Positions 25,369-34,335 of a DNA stretch of 52,885 bases are shown here, one piece after another. Where the stretch lies: positions 1 through 52,885 of the forward strand of contig JAACPI010000008.1 of assembly GCA_009995545.1 (NCBI GenBank), in the 5' to 3' direction. The notes under the pieces are model-generated. The model had not been told where the DNA came from and made no database searches. It saw only the letters and a program-made list of their open reading frames with translations. Within the stretch, counting starts at the first letter, position 1. Each line of letters starts with the position of its first letter. The position numbers were made by a program, and so were the translations under genes. This DNA comes from a bacterium (GTDB taxonomy: Bacteria > Patescibacteriota > WWE3 > 2-01-FULL-39-13 > JAACPI01).

Positions 25369-26925
25369 GTGTTAAAAAAATACAAATTTAAAATTTCTTC
25401 GCAAAGGATACTAGAAATAATTCCTGGGGCGTTAACTTGGTCTACGCTTTTATCCCCCTTGGTGTTAGGGTACTTTTACCCCGACTTTGTAGTTTTTATG
25501 TTAAGTTTTTTAACTATTTATTGGACTTTTAAAGTTACAAACGGTATGGCTGGTCTAGTAAATGGTTATAGAAAATATAAAGCGGAGACTTCTGTATCTT
25601 GGTTTGAAGAATCAAAAAAACTAGATTTTTCTAAACTCAACGATCCCCAGACACTTCCAGAATCTTTTGAAAAAATAAAACATTTTGTTTTGGTTCCAGT
25701 GTATTCGGAACCTTACACTATTTTGTCAGACAGCTTTAAAAGCTATTTGGCAACTTCTATTCCAAATAAAAGCCTAACTATAGTTTACGGGATTGAGCAA
25801 AAATATAGCGATAGGGTAATTGCTGATATTAAGAAGATTCAAAAAGAGTTTGATCCTAAAAATGAGATTGAAATAATGTATTTTGTCCACCCTCAGAATA
25901 TAGAAGGGGAGGTTTTAGGTGTTGCAGGGCCAAATAGGGATTGGGCTGCTAGAAGAGCTGTAGAAGAGCTACAAAAAAGAAATGAAAACTTGAATAATTA
26001 TATTTTTACTACAATGGACTCCGATACAAAGCCCCACCCAGAGTTTTTCGCTCGAATTACCTATCTTTATTTAACTACCGATGAGCGTAAAAAGAGGTTT
26101 TATGAAACAGCCGTGCACATATTTGATAATAATACTTACGAGGTTCCTGTAATTAACAGGGTAGCTGCCGATGGTATTATGGTGGCTCTTTTAGCTACTT
26201 GGTCTACATTAAACTGGCCTACGACAACTGAACAGATGGACACTTTTTCTTGTTACAGCTGTGCTTTGACCACCTTAGTTAAGGCGGATTATTGGGACCC
26301 TTCTTTAGGAATTGACGACTCGATATTTTTTTGGAGGGCGTTTAAGGCTTTTGAGGGAAACTTTGAAGGTGTACCTTTTTTTATACCTATTCATTTGGAT
26401 GCAGCTGAGGGTAGCGGTTATTTAGACTCGCATTTATCCTTGTACAAACAACAGTTACGCTGGGGATGGGGAGTAATAACTTTTCCAATCTCTGTAAAAT
26501 TAATTCCTTTTGCGAAAGATGCTAATATTGTGGATAAAATATCTCATATCTGGACCAAGATAGAGCATTTTGTTCTACTTCGTGCGACCCCTTTTCTACT
26601 TACTTTTGGCTTTTTAATGCTTACTTTTGTAAATGAAAATGTTAAACAAGCAAATTATGCTTATGCTATCCCTAAGATAAATAGCCTACTTCTTTCCATT
26701 GCTCTTTTAGGCCTGTTACCTTTATTTTTCGTACGATTAAAACTTAAAAAACCTATGCCAAAATCTTGGCCTTGGTATAAAAAATTCTTTATCTCGTTAA
26801 TAAGCTTACCAGCTCTTTATCTTACATACTTAACTTTTGCATTTATTCCTTGGTTAGAGGCTCAAACAAAGATGATGTTAGGAAAAAAATACAAAAGTTT
26901 ATATTACACGCCTAAGTTTAGATAA
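25369..26925 (+). CDS. Membrane glycosyltransferase family 2
   Basis: A 518-residue protein with two N-terminal membrane segments (about residues 20-60), a GT-A catalytic domain and C-terminal membrane segments (about 395-500). Catalytic motifs are FVLVPVYSEPYTIL, TTMDSDTKPHPEF (DxD-type metal site), DDSIFFWRAF (ED-type) and QQLRWGWG (QxxRW), the set of processive or polymer-making GT2 enzymes. It starts at a GTG, 6 bp after tatD, and its stop overlaps the ATG of the next gene. It probably extends or initiates a cell-surface polysaccharide together with the WecA/MraY-like enzyme. Confidence 0.88.
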   Translation: MLKKYKFKISSQRILEIIPGALTWSTLLSPLVLGYFYPDFVVFMLSFLTIYWTFKVTNGMAGLVNGYRKYKAETSVSWFEESKKLDFSKLNDPQTLPESFEKIKHFVLVPVYSEPYTILSDSFKSYLATSIPNKSLTIVYGIEQKYSDRVIADIKKIQKEFDPKNEIEIMYFVHPQNIEGEVLGVAGPNRDWAARRAVEELQKRNENLNNYIFTTMDSDTKPHPEFFARITYLYLTTDERKKRFYETAVHIFDNNTYEVPVINRVAADGIMVALLATWSTLNWPTTTEQMDTFSCYSCALTTLVKADYWDPSLGIDDSIFFWRAFKAFEGNFEGVPFFIPIHLDAAEGSGYLDSHLSLYKQQLRWGWGVITFPISVKLIPFAKDANIVDKISHIWTKIEHFVLLRATPFLLTFGFLMLTFVNENVKQANYAYAIPKINSLLLSIALLGLLPLFFVRLKLKKPMPKSWPWYKKFFISLISLPALYLTYLTFAFIPWLEAQTKMMLGKKYKSLYYTPKFR

Positions 26926-28430
26926 TGAATAAAATTAGTATTATTAAAAATCTTTTAATAAAGAATGTGTCACTTTTGGTTGGAGATAGGTTTGGCTTTT
27001 TTACTGATTTGAAGACTAATTACTTTTACCTACTGTCTCTAGTGGTTGTGATACTCCAATTTGTGTATGTTTTAATATATTATAAATATCTTTCTTCTAT
27101 AATCCCGCTTTGGAACTTTTTAAACTGGGGAGCTGATATTTTAGCCTCAAAGCAGTATATTTTTATACTTCCCACCTTGTCTTTAGTTGTAATGCTCTCC
27201 TGTGTTTCTGTGTCAGTATATTTTATGAAATACAACCTTTGGTCTGTTTCTAGGTTTATAGCCTATTTTAATTTGTTCAATGTTCTTGCTTTCGGGGTAG
27301 CTATTTTTACACTAATCGAAAGATCTAAAATTACAACTTTGAGTTTTGGTCCTTGGTTTAATCTATACTTTTTTCCTTTTTTAATTGCCTTTGCTGGAAC
27401 CTTTATCACTTCGAGGGTTTTAATCAAAAATGCAGATAAACTGGGGATTATAGAGTTTCCTGACCTGCGTGATGAGCCTGCAAAGGTTTTACAACGCCCT
27501 ACTCCAAGAGCTGGTGGTGTAGCTTTTTGGGTAGGTTTTACAATAGCTTGCTCCGCCTTTCTTTGGTACTCTCAAAGGGTTTGGGGTCTTATAATTGGTA
27601 CTTTTTTAATTTCTTTGGTTGGGTTTTTAGATGATAGATACAAACTTGGGTACCTTTCTAGGCTACTTTTAGTATTGCCTGTTTCCATCGTTATTATTGT
27701 TTTATCTGGTTTTATAATGATCTACATTCCAAACCCTTTTGGCCAGCCTCTAAAATTGGACTCGTGGGTATTTAATTTTCAACTGTTTGGCAATCACTCC
27801 ATAATCGTATTTGCTGCTATCTTTGCTTTTTTGTGGCTTCTTTGGTTAAGTCAGATGCTTTCCTTTAATAATGGTATAGACGGTCAATTTGTAGCCATCA
27901 GCTCAGTAACAGCTTTGGTAATTGGTTTGCTGTCCTTTAGATTTGGAAATCTAACTTATGAACAGCAGATTAGTGCTAAAATTAGTTTTATCACTCTCGG
28001 AGCTTTACTTGGATTGTTTATAGATACTTTTCCACCACAAAAAATAATCTGGGGGTGGGGGGCCACTGCTGTTGGCTTAATTTTTGCCTCTTTATCTCTT
28101 TTGTCTGGTACAAGAGTCGCCTCCGCCTTTTTGGTACTACTATTACCCTCGATAGATGTTGCTTACGTACTATTTGTACGTTTAAAAGAAGGTAAATCCC
28201 CCTTTAAAGGTGATAGAAACCACCTACATCACAAACTTATTGATTTAGGTTGGTCAAAAAGAAAAATAGCTAGTTTTTATTGGCTTATCTCTGCAGTTTT
28301 TGGTGTGTTAACGTATTATACTTCTGGAAGATCTAAAGCCTTAACTACACTAATGCTAACTGGTGTATTACTTTTTGCACTTATTGTCTTTAGAAGATAC
28401 GTAGGTAAGCTTACAGCACTGAAAAGCTAA
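26925..28430 (+). CDS. WecA/TagO/MraY-type polyprenyl-phosphate sugar-1-phosphate transferase
   Basis: A 501-residue membrane protein. About 130 extra N-terminal residues with four membrane segments precede the family core. Core motifs: EFPDLRDEPAKVLQRPTPRA with GG, VGFLDDRYKLGYLSRL (Mg-binding DD), FNNGIDGQFVA and the C-terminal HLHHKLIDLGWSKRK, where WecA-family enzymes have their conserved His motif. It transfers a HexNAc-1-phosphate from UDP-sugar to undecaprenyl phosphate, starting synthesis of a surface glycan. It is translationally coupled to the GT2 gene (TAATG overlap). Confidence 0.9.
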   Translation: MNKISIIKNLLIKNVSLLVGDRFGFFTDLKTNYFYLLSLVVVILQFVYVLIYYKYLSSIIPLWNFLNWGADILASKQYIFILPTLSLVVMLSCVSVSVYFMKYNLWSVSRFIAYFNLFNVLAFGVAIFTLIERSKITTLSFGPWFNLYFFPFLIAFAGTFITSRVLIKNADKLGIIEFPDLRDEPAKVLQRPTPRAGGVAFWVGFTIACSAFLWYSQRVWGLIIGTFLISLVGFLDDRYKLGYLSRLLLVLPVSIVIIVLSGFIMIYIPNPFGQPLKLDSWVFNFQLFGNHSIIVFAAIFAFLWLLWLSQMLSFNNGIDGQFVAISSVTALVIGLLSFRFGNLTYEQQISAKISFITLGALLGLFIDTFPPQKIIWGWGATAVGLIFASLSLLSGTRVASAFLVLLLPSIDVAYVLFVRLKEGKSPFKGDRNHLHHKLIDLGWSKRKIASFYWLISAVFGVLTYYTSGRSKALTTLMLTGVLLFALIVFRRYVGKLTALKS

Positions 28431-28434
28431 AGCG

Positions 28435-28890
28435 TTAGTGTAAAAAAGCTATATATACAAGTACAGATATAAATACTACCTGCAGGGTATAACCTATATA
28501 TCCCTTAACGTGGTTTTGAATTAGTCCTTGAAACTTGGCAATACTTTCGGAATAAAACCAGTTTTTTCTAAACATCGCGTAAGGACCAGTTAATATATCC
28601 GGAAGGTTTGCAGTGATCCCGCATATTATCATTATTGTCATGGCGTAATTGCTGTTAACAAACTTTCCGCTTAACAAATAGCTGTAAGCCGCCAATACGA
28701 CTGTCCCTATTACTATTTCTCCTAAAATTATTAAGTTTCCTACCCCCTTTGACTTTATGGGGTTAGGGTTTGAGTGAGGAAATACGTCGAAAAATAGATG
28801 GCTAACTAAAGACAGAATTATCGCAATGAAGGGGTTTGGTATAAAGTAAGCTATTGTCGCTCCCGTGATAGCGTGGGGTGTATAAAGCAT
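28435..28890 (-). CDS. Membrane-bound metal-dependent hydrolase-like protein (YdjM/DUF457-like)
   Basis: A 151-residue protein with about four membrane segments. It has the histidine/aspartate pattern of the family: MLYTPHAITGATIAY (His near the N-terminus), VSHLFFDVFPHSNPNP, and later ANLPDILTGPY. These residues probably bind metal at the membrane face. The function of the family is not established. It is convergent with the WecA-like gene (4-bp gap) and divergent from the UbiA-like gene. Confidence 0.7.
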   Translation of the reverse strand: MLYTPHAITGATIAYFIPNPFIAIILSLVSHLFFDVFPHSNPNPIKSKGVGNLIILGEIVIGTVVLAAYSYLLSGKFVNSNYAMTIMIICGITANLPDILTGPYAMFRKNWFYSESIAKFQGLIQNHVKGYIGYTLQVVFISVLVYIAFLH

Positions 28891-28962
28891 AATAATGTTA
28901 AATTGTTATTTTCCATCTTTACCTTTTTCTTATTGGTATTTAAGGTAGAATAGATTTTGTAA

Positions 28963-28968
28963 TATTAT
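28963..28968 (+). promoter_or_regulatory. -10 element, predicted leaderless start
   Basis: TATTAT ending 7 bp before the ATG at 28976. No Shine-Dalgarno site is present. Confidence 0.5.
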
Positions 28969-28975
28969 AGTCGAT

Positions 28976-29938
28976 ATGCTCAAAAGATTCAAAAATAGCA
29001 ATAATATGTTTTATCAATTAGTTAGAGAAGTTAGGCCTCGTCAGTGGATAAAAAATGCTATTATTTTTGGCCCTCTAGTTTTGGGTAACAAGCTTTTTGT
29101 TTTTGAGTCTCTTTTTAACTGTTTTGTAGCTTTTATTGTTTTTTCTTTTGCTGCCTCATTTGTGTACATAGTAAATGATGTAGTGGATATCGAAAAAGAC
29201 AGAAAGCACCCCATTAAAAGTAACAGACCTTTAGCCAGTGGTAAGTTAAAGATTAGTACTGCTTTAAAGGCGGCAATAGTTTTTTTAACTTTTGCTTTGG
29301 TTCTATCTTTAAAGGTAAACGATTTTTTGTTTTTTTTAACCCTAGCTTACGTATTGCTCCAACTTTCGTACTCTTTTTATCTTAAAAACTTTATTATTAT
29401 CGACGCTTTAATAGTATCCTTGGGTTTTATAATAAGGGTTTTTGCGGGTGGTGTTGCTGCTTCTGCCTCGATTTCTAGTTGGTTAATTTTATCAGTGATT
29501 GGACTATCTTTACTTTTGGCTTTTGGTAAAAGAAGAGGGGAAAGAACCATACTCTCTAGTAAACAACTTAGCTTAGATACTAGAGATACTTTAAAAAACT
29601 ACCCCGATACTTTACTAGACTCTATGATCTCAATGTCTGCAGCTTACGCAATTATTAGCTATTCTTTATTTGCCTTTCAAACTTCTCCCGACAGGCCAAC
29701 ACCCGAGCTTTTTAAAGACTTTTTGCCTTATACACTCTCGTCTCCAAAGTGGATGATGTTAACCATACCTTTGGTTATCTACGGTGTTGCAAGGTACTTA
29801 TATGTAATATATGAAAGCAAAAATGCGGAATCTCCTGAAAGGGCCTTATTACAAGACAAATTTCTATTAGGAGCTATTGGTATTTGGGGATTGATGATAT
29901 TGTTTTTTTACTACGTTCTAGGTACAGTTAATATATAA
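28976..29938 (+). CDS. UbiA-family decaprenyl-phosphate phosphoribosyltransferase-like protein
   Basis: A 320-residue membrane protein with about 8-9 segments. It has REVRPRQWIKNAIIFGPLV, then the aspartate-rich motif VNDVVDIEKDRKHP with SNRPLASG, typical of the UbiA branch that attaches 5-phosphoribose to polyprenyl phosphate (the DPPR synthase group). A second conserved stretch is FGKRRGERTIL. The product would feed arabinose-type or related surface glycans, which fits the neighbouring polysaccharide genes. Substrate chain length is not readable. Confidence 0.85.
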   Translation: MLKRFKNSNNMFYQLVREVRPRQWIKNAIIFGPLVLGNKLFVFESLFNCFVAFIVFSFAASFVYIVNDVVDIEKDRKHPIKSNRPLASGKLKISTALKAAIVFLTFALVLSLKVNDFLFFLTLAYVLLQLSYSFYLKNFIIIDALIVSLGFIIRVFAGGVAASASISSWLILSVIGLSLLLAFGKRRGERTILSSKQLSLDTRDTLKNYPDTLLDSMISMSAAYAIISYSLFAFQTSPDRPTPELFKDFLPYTLSSPKWMMLTIPLVIYGVARYLYVIYESKNAESPERALLQDKFLLGAIGIWGLMILFFYYVLGTVNI

Positions 29939-29960
29939 TCATAATTAATTTTTCATAGCT

Positions 29961-30302
29961 ATGGATACAAAAAAACTTGCTTCAAGACCCATATCTATAA
30001 CAATAATTTGTATTTTAGGTTTTTTGGGTATTCTTCCAAGTGTGTTCTTGGTCTTTAGCGAAGCTGCCAAATCAATCGGCTCTTGGTACCCCCCTTATTT
30101 GGGATTATCTATAGTTTTTGGTCTTATAAGTTTTACAGGGATGTGGTTAATGAAAAAGTGGGGTGCTTATCTTTACTCAGGATTTTTTTTATTAAATCAA
30201 ATACTAATGATTTACATGGGGGTTTGGAATATTTTTGCTTTAGTTCTGCCTGGGGTAGTTGTAGGAGTTGCTTTGTATAATTTAAAGAAAATGTCAGATT
30301 AA
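29961..30302 (+). CDS. Small four-segment membrane protein
   Basis: A 113-residue protein with four hydrophobic segments (about residues 12-32, 43-62, 68-84 and 88-106). It contains the short signature RPISITIICILGFLGI seen in many small bacterial membrane proteins of unknown role. It follows the UbiA-like gene by 22 bp and ends at a strong bidirectional terminator. Confidence 0.65.
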   Translation: MDTKKLASRPISITIICILGFLGILPSVFLVFSEAAKSIGSWYPPYLGLSIVFGLISFTGMWLMKKWGAYLYSGFFLLNQILMIYMGVWNIFALVLPGVVVGVALYNLKKMSD

Positions 30303-30332
30303 ATGGTTTTTTAATTAAGTTAAAAAACCATT
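30302..30332. terminator. Bidirectional terminator between convergent genes
   Basis: A perfect 13-bp stem, AATGGTTTTTTAA (30302-30314) with TTAAAAAACCATT (30320-30332), and a 5-nt loop fill the 17-bp gap between the two convergent genes and overlap both stop codons. Confidence 0.8.
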
Positions 30333-30709
30333 CCTTTTACCCATACAGCACTGTCACTTAGGTTTATAATTTCAATTTCCCCATCTTTATTTGTGGCATA
30401 AGATTCTTTATTCCCTTCTGTTAGAACTATTTGTGAGGTGCCTGATGCCCCTTTTAAAGTTTTGGTAAAGTATTCCTTAGGTTCTAATATTATCTCAAAA
30501 CTAATTATCTTGGCTCGAGATTCTGTATATTTAACTCTTCCGTCTATTACACTGGTGCTTTTTATCGAAGTACCCAGAACCTTTGAATTATCTGCATTCG
30601 GGCCTTTAAACGAGTTAAAAGATATAATTGGAAGAGCCAGAAGTCCTAGCATTACAGCAAACAAAGCCAAGGAGCTCATTAATTTTTTAAAATAGTAATT
30701 TATATTCAT
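30320..30709 (-). CDS. Secreted or membrane-anchored protein of unknown function
   Basis: A 129-residue protein with an N-terminal signal or anchor (about residues 10-30, LMSSLALFAVMLGLLALPII) and a beta-rich extracytoplasmic part of about 95 residues. I do not recognise it. Its ATG overlaps the stop of the upstream minus-strand gene (30706-30709), so the two are translated together. The stop codon lies inside the terminator stem. Confidence 0.65.
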   Translation of the reverse strand: MNINYYFKKLMSSLALFAVMLGLLALPIISFNSFKGPNADNSKVLGTSIKSTSVIDGRVKYTESRAKIISFEIILEPKEYFTKTLKGASGTSQIVLTEGNKESYATNKDGEIEIINLSDSAVWVKGMVF

Positions 30710-31245
30710 GAGACTGACACAAAAATTGCGTGCTCCTTTTCAATATCAATCACTGAAAGCACTGTTAGTACTGAGGACATAATAAGTGACCCGTATAGGA
30801 CCCAGTCACTCGTTAACCCTAAAAAATATTGGGTGATTATTAAAATTGCAATAATCCACATGAAAATTACCCAAGCTGCTAGTTTTACAAATAAGCCCAT
30901 ATTTTTAACTAGCAAACCTTCTAAATTTTGGCTATACAACCAGGAGCTTAGAGAGGGTTTTATATGTGAGTGGTGTAAAAAGTATCCTTTAAAAACCAAC
31001 CATGAGGTAAAGCTGAATGCTACTAAAAAGGTAAGTGCACTGGAGTAATCATTAGCCATCTTAAAGTTTGTAAAACTGCTAAAAATTATCCCATTAGAAG
31101 TAGCTTCGTACGAAAGACCGTAAAGTGTTGAAAAAAATATCATTGTTAAGGCCTTTGTAAAAACCAAAACTATTGAAGGCATTACACACATTCTTACAAA
31201 ATGAGCGAATATTGGGCTATGGTGAGTACTCTGGGCAGAATTCAT
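30706..31245 (-). CDS. Multi-pass membrane protein of unknown function
   Basis: A 179-residue protein with about four membrane segments (residues roughly 15-35, 62-85, 118-138 and 143-165). No family recognised. A TATTAT hexamer on the minus strand lies 8 nt before the ATG. It overlaps by 4 bp the secreted-protein gene downstream and is divergent from the O-antigen ligase-like gene. Confidence 0.65.
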   Translation of the reverse strand: MNSAQSTHHSPIFAHFVRMCVMPSIVLVFTKALTMIFFSTLYGLSYEATSNGIIFSSFTNFKMANDYSSALTFLVAFSFTSWLVFKGYFLHHSHIKPSLSSWLYSQNLEGLLVKNMGLFVKLAAWVIFMWIIAILIITQYFLGLTSDWVLYGSLIMSSVLTVLSVIDIEKEHAIFVSVS

Positions 31246-31361
31246 CTATGTATATAATAACTCTAAAGTTGATGCTATTGCAATGGATTTTGCCTTTAAA
31301 TAGGTTTGGTTTTAGCAATCAATACTTTTTCTTGGTTTTGATTTACTATAGTCATATAACT

Positions 31362-33047
31362 ATGAGATTTTATTTTAACAAAACAATTACAATACTTGAG
31401 TTTGTGCTAATCATTAGCCCTTCCTTGGTAATACCTTTTATGGTCGAGGCTTACGAACTTCCAAAAACATTGTTTATACTCCTTTTACTTTCTTTCTCAC
31501 TAATTACTTATAAGTTTAGAACGGGTACTGAAAAAAGTAATAAGATCCCTGGCCATAATTTGTCTTACTTAAATCTTGTGCTATTTGGGTATTTAACTTT
31601 GTATGTATTATCTAGTTTATTTTCGTCTAACCTTAGTACCTCTTTATTGGGATATTATGGTAGATTTGCAGGGTCCCTACTCTTTTTAGGTGTAACTATA
31701 TTTTTTTTAAACGAAAATGAGAAAAAACTAGCCAATTGGTCTGATTCTAGAATATCTTTTATTCTATCTTTGGGTTCTGTTGTTCCTGTTTTATTTTCTT
31801 ATGCCCAGATACTTAACCCTTCTGTGTTGTTTCAAACTTTTGGTAGAGTTTACTCAACTTTTGGTCAGCCAAATTGGTTTGGAGGTTATTTGGTAATTGT
31901 ATTGTTAATTCATACTATTTCATACGTGGTTGATAGGAGAAACCTTTCCCTCTTTTACTTTGTATTTACCTTAATTCCCATTTTTTATACTTTATCTCTC
32001 TCAGCTCTTCTCACTCTAATTTTGGCACTTTGTATTTTTTGGTTTGTACCCTTTACAAATAAAAGCAGTTTTAGGTTAAATATTATTCTGTTGTTTTTTA
32101 TACTGACTACCGTTTTGCATGGCGGAAGTTTAGTATTAAGACTTAATCATCAAGTTTTTGCAAGCGATAATAATGAGAACAGTATCCTAACTAATGACAC
32201 AGGTTATATTCGAGGTATCCTTGCAAAATCAGCTTTTTTGCAGGTGGTAAAATCCCCAAAACTGTTACTGATTGGGGCTGGACCCGAGAACTTCGCCTAT
32301 GATTTTAAAAGGCCTAGTAGTTTAAACCAAACATCCGAGTGGTCTTACTTGTACGATAAGCCACATAATTTTTTTGTCGAAGAATTTTTTGAAACAGGTA
32401 TCCTGGGTTTATTGTTTTTTACGGCCCTTTTTATTTTTTTAGCTTTTAATCTTAAAAAGAATATTTATTATATTTTACCTTTAGCCCTATTATTTAATTC
32501 TCTTTTTGGTTGGCTCACTGCTTACACGTATCTTTTATTATTTATCTTTTTAGTTAAATTTCTGATAAAACAAGGTTTTGACAGAAGATATGTAAGTTTT
32601 ACTTTTAGAGTGAAAAACTTTTTGATATACGATTTTATATTTGTGTTTACCTTGATATATGTTTTTAGCTTTTCGATAATTAAAGTCAATCCTTGTCTTT
32701 CCTTTAAACTATTCCCCTATTATCAAAATTTCTCTTGGTTTTGTTTGTCGGGTAATTTAAATGATGAAAATACTAAAACTATTCTAAATTTAAACCCTAA
32801 AAACAGGCTTTTAAAAGAGAGTTTGGCTTTAAAGATAATGAATAAGAACCCTGCCAAGTCTAAAGAACTTTTAGTAAGCTTATTAACTCGGGACTACACA
32901 AACCCGATATACTTTTATTACTTGGGTCAGTTGTATGAAAAACAGGGGGATACTGCGGAGGCTGTAAAGCAGTATACTCTTGCTCTAGAGCTGAAGCCAA
33001 GATTCCTACAGGCTCAATCTAGAATGCTATATTTAAATACTAAATAG
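31362..33047 (+). CDS. O-antigen ligase/polymerase-like membrane protein with C-terminal TPR
   Basis: About 561 residues with ten or more membrane segments, a large extracytoplasmic loop (about residues 300-390) and a C-terminal soluble tail after about residue 490 with a TPR-type repeat (YYLGQLYEKQGDTAEAVKQY, then ALELKPRF). The layout matches Wzy/WaaL (Wzy_C) proteins, which polymerise or ligate lipid-linked sugars outside the membrane. The frame is open from 31173, but that region overlaps the opposite gene; the ATG at 31362 starts at the first family segment and has TATAGT 9 bp upstream. It fits the nearby polysaccharide genes. Confidence 0.8.
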   Translation: MRFYFNKTITILEFVLIISPSLVIPFMVEAYELPKTLFILLLLSFSLITYKFRTGTEKSNKIPGHNLSYLNLVLFGYLTLYVLSSLFSSNLSTSLLGYYGRFAGSLLFLGVTIFFLNENEKKLANWSDSRISFILSLGSVVPVLFSYAQILNPSVLFQTFGRVYSTFGQPNWFGGYLVIVLLIHTISYVVDRRNLSLFYFVFTLIPIFYTLSLSALLTLILALCIFWFVPFTNKSSFRLNIILLFFILTTVLHGGSLVLRLNHQVFASDNNENSILTNDTGYIRGILAKSAFLQVVKSPKLLLIGAGPENFAYDFKRPSSLNQTSEWSYLYDKPHNFFVEEFFETGILGLLFFTALFIFLAFNLKKNIYYILPLALLFNSLFGWLTAYTYLLLFIFLVKFLIKQGFDRRYVSFTFRVKNFLIYDFIFVFTLIYVFSFSIIKVNPCLSFKLFPYYQNFSWFCLSGNLNDENTKTILNLNPKNRLLKESLALKIMNKNPAKSKELLVSLLTRDYTNPIYFYYLGQLYEKQGDTAEAVKQYTLALELKPRFLQAQSRMLYLNTK

Positions 33048-33058
33048 TTAGGTTTACT

Positions 33059-34240
33059 TTATGGTGTCTCTGGCTCGGATTTTTTAAGATAACTAGAAAA
33101 TGCATATGCTTCTTTTTCTTCTTCACCCTCTTTATACTGTACTTTAAACCAATCTCCTTCTTGTCCTAAAACCTTTACTGTATCTCCAACGTTGAGTTGG
33201 TGGACTATCTCTCCTGTTAACTCAGGCTTATCTCTAACATTAAGGTATCCTAAACCTGTTTCTGTAACTTCGTAGAGTAGATTCTGCGTTGCTGCTACGG
33301 GGGAGTTAGTTATAGCACTTAAGGTGTCACTTGCCTGAGTAGACATTTCTTTAGCATTGTCATCCAAACTTAAATACCCAATTAAAATTAAGGTACCTTC
33401 CTTTGACTCCGTTAAGGTTACCGCATCCTTGTTTAAAACTTTACCATCTCCCGAGTAAAGTGTGCCTCCACTATCTATAAAGTAGTCAAAACCCTTTATG
33501 CTGTCTGTATCTATAATTGCCTCGCCTCTGGTTTTTAGCCAGTAATCTATGGCCTGAGCCCAGTCACCCTGTTGGTTACTTTTAATTAAGGGATCTATAA
33601 AGTTATATATTTTGTAGAAACTGTTAGATTCTAGTCCCATAGTATTTTTAGAAATAGGTTTTAAAAAAAGCTGTGATGAAACGTTTAAGGTAAAACCATT
33701 TTCTAGTTTTACGTTAAGTTTTTGGGCTTCGTAACCATCTTTTTCTATTACAATGGTGTATTCTCCATTATCACTTTCTAATAGATCTTTTTTTGAGATA
33801 GTAATTGGGGTAGAACCTAAAGACTTATTGTTAATTTTAACGGTAGCATCCTTTGGGGTTGAAGAAACAAAAAGGTCTGAGGTATTACTGTTGGCTTTGT
33901 CGTACCATAAAATTTGATTAGCTGAAAATTTGTCAGATACACCAACATCTATAGATATAGTTGTATAAGCGGCCTCGGTTAAAATTATGTCTTTGGTAAA
34001 GGAGTTATTGTCGGTTGAAATTTTTATTTGGTTAACCCCTGGTTTTAAATCTATCAGGTCCAAGGGGGCCTTACCCAACTCTTTGTTTTTAAGACTGACG
34101 GTAGCGTCTCGATACTTCGATGTTATGGATAACGCAGCGGGTTTACTCGATACATTCTTATAATATGTAAAACCTAAAAATATTACTCCAGTTAAAAAAA
34201 GTACTACAGGGGTTATGATGGGCAAGTAACTTTTGTTCAT
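33059..34240 (-). CDS. Membrane-anchored PEGA-domain and SH3-domain protein
   Basis: A 393-residue protein: an N-terminal anchor (about residues 8-28), two PEGA-type beta domains (about 34-100, ATVSLKNKELGKAPLDLIDL; about 123-180, DATVKINNKSLGSTPITI) and, at the C-terminus, a bacterial SH3 domain (GYLNVRDKPELTGEIVHQLN ... VKVLGQEGDWFKVQY). PEGA domains occur in surface proteins and SH3b domains often bind peptidoglycan. The protein probably sits on the outer membrane face and touches the wall. It is convergent with the O-antigen ligase-like gene. Confidence 0.85.
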   Translation of the reverse strand: MNKSYLPIITPVVLFLTGVIFLGFTYYKNVSSKPAALSITSKYRDATVSLKNKELGKAPLDLIDLKPGVNQIKISTDNNSFTKDIILTEAAYTTISIDVGVSDKFSANQILWYDKANSNTSDLFVSSTPKDATVKINNKSLGSTPITISKKDLLESDNGEYTIVIEKDGYEAQKLNVKLENGFTLNVSSQLFLKPISKNTMGLESNSFYKIYNFIDPLIKSNQQGDWAQAIDYWLKTRGEAIIDTDSIKGFDYFIDSGGTLYSGDGKVLNKDAVTLTESKEGTLILIGYLSLDDNAKEMSTQASDTLSAITNSPVAATQNLLYEVTETGLGYLNVRDKPELTGEIVHQLNVGDTVKVLGQEGDWFKVQYKEGEEEKEAYAFSSYLKKSEPETP

Positions 34241-34322
34241 AACAATATGTTAGCATAGAAGTATTCTGTTTGGCTTTAACAAAAATACACAGGTACCTGT
34301 ATATTTATTATGTTAAGAAGTT

Positions 34323-34328
34323 TATAAT
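34323..34328 (+). promoter_or_regulatory. -10 element, predicted leaderless start
   Basis: A perfect TATAAT ending 7 bp before the ATG at 34336. Confidence 0.65.
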
Positions 34329-34335
34329 TTGTATA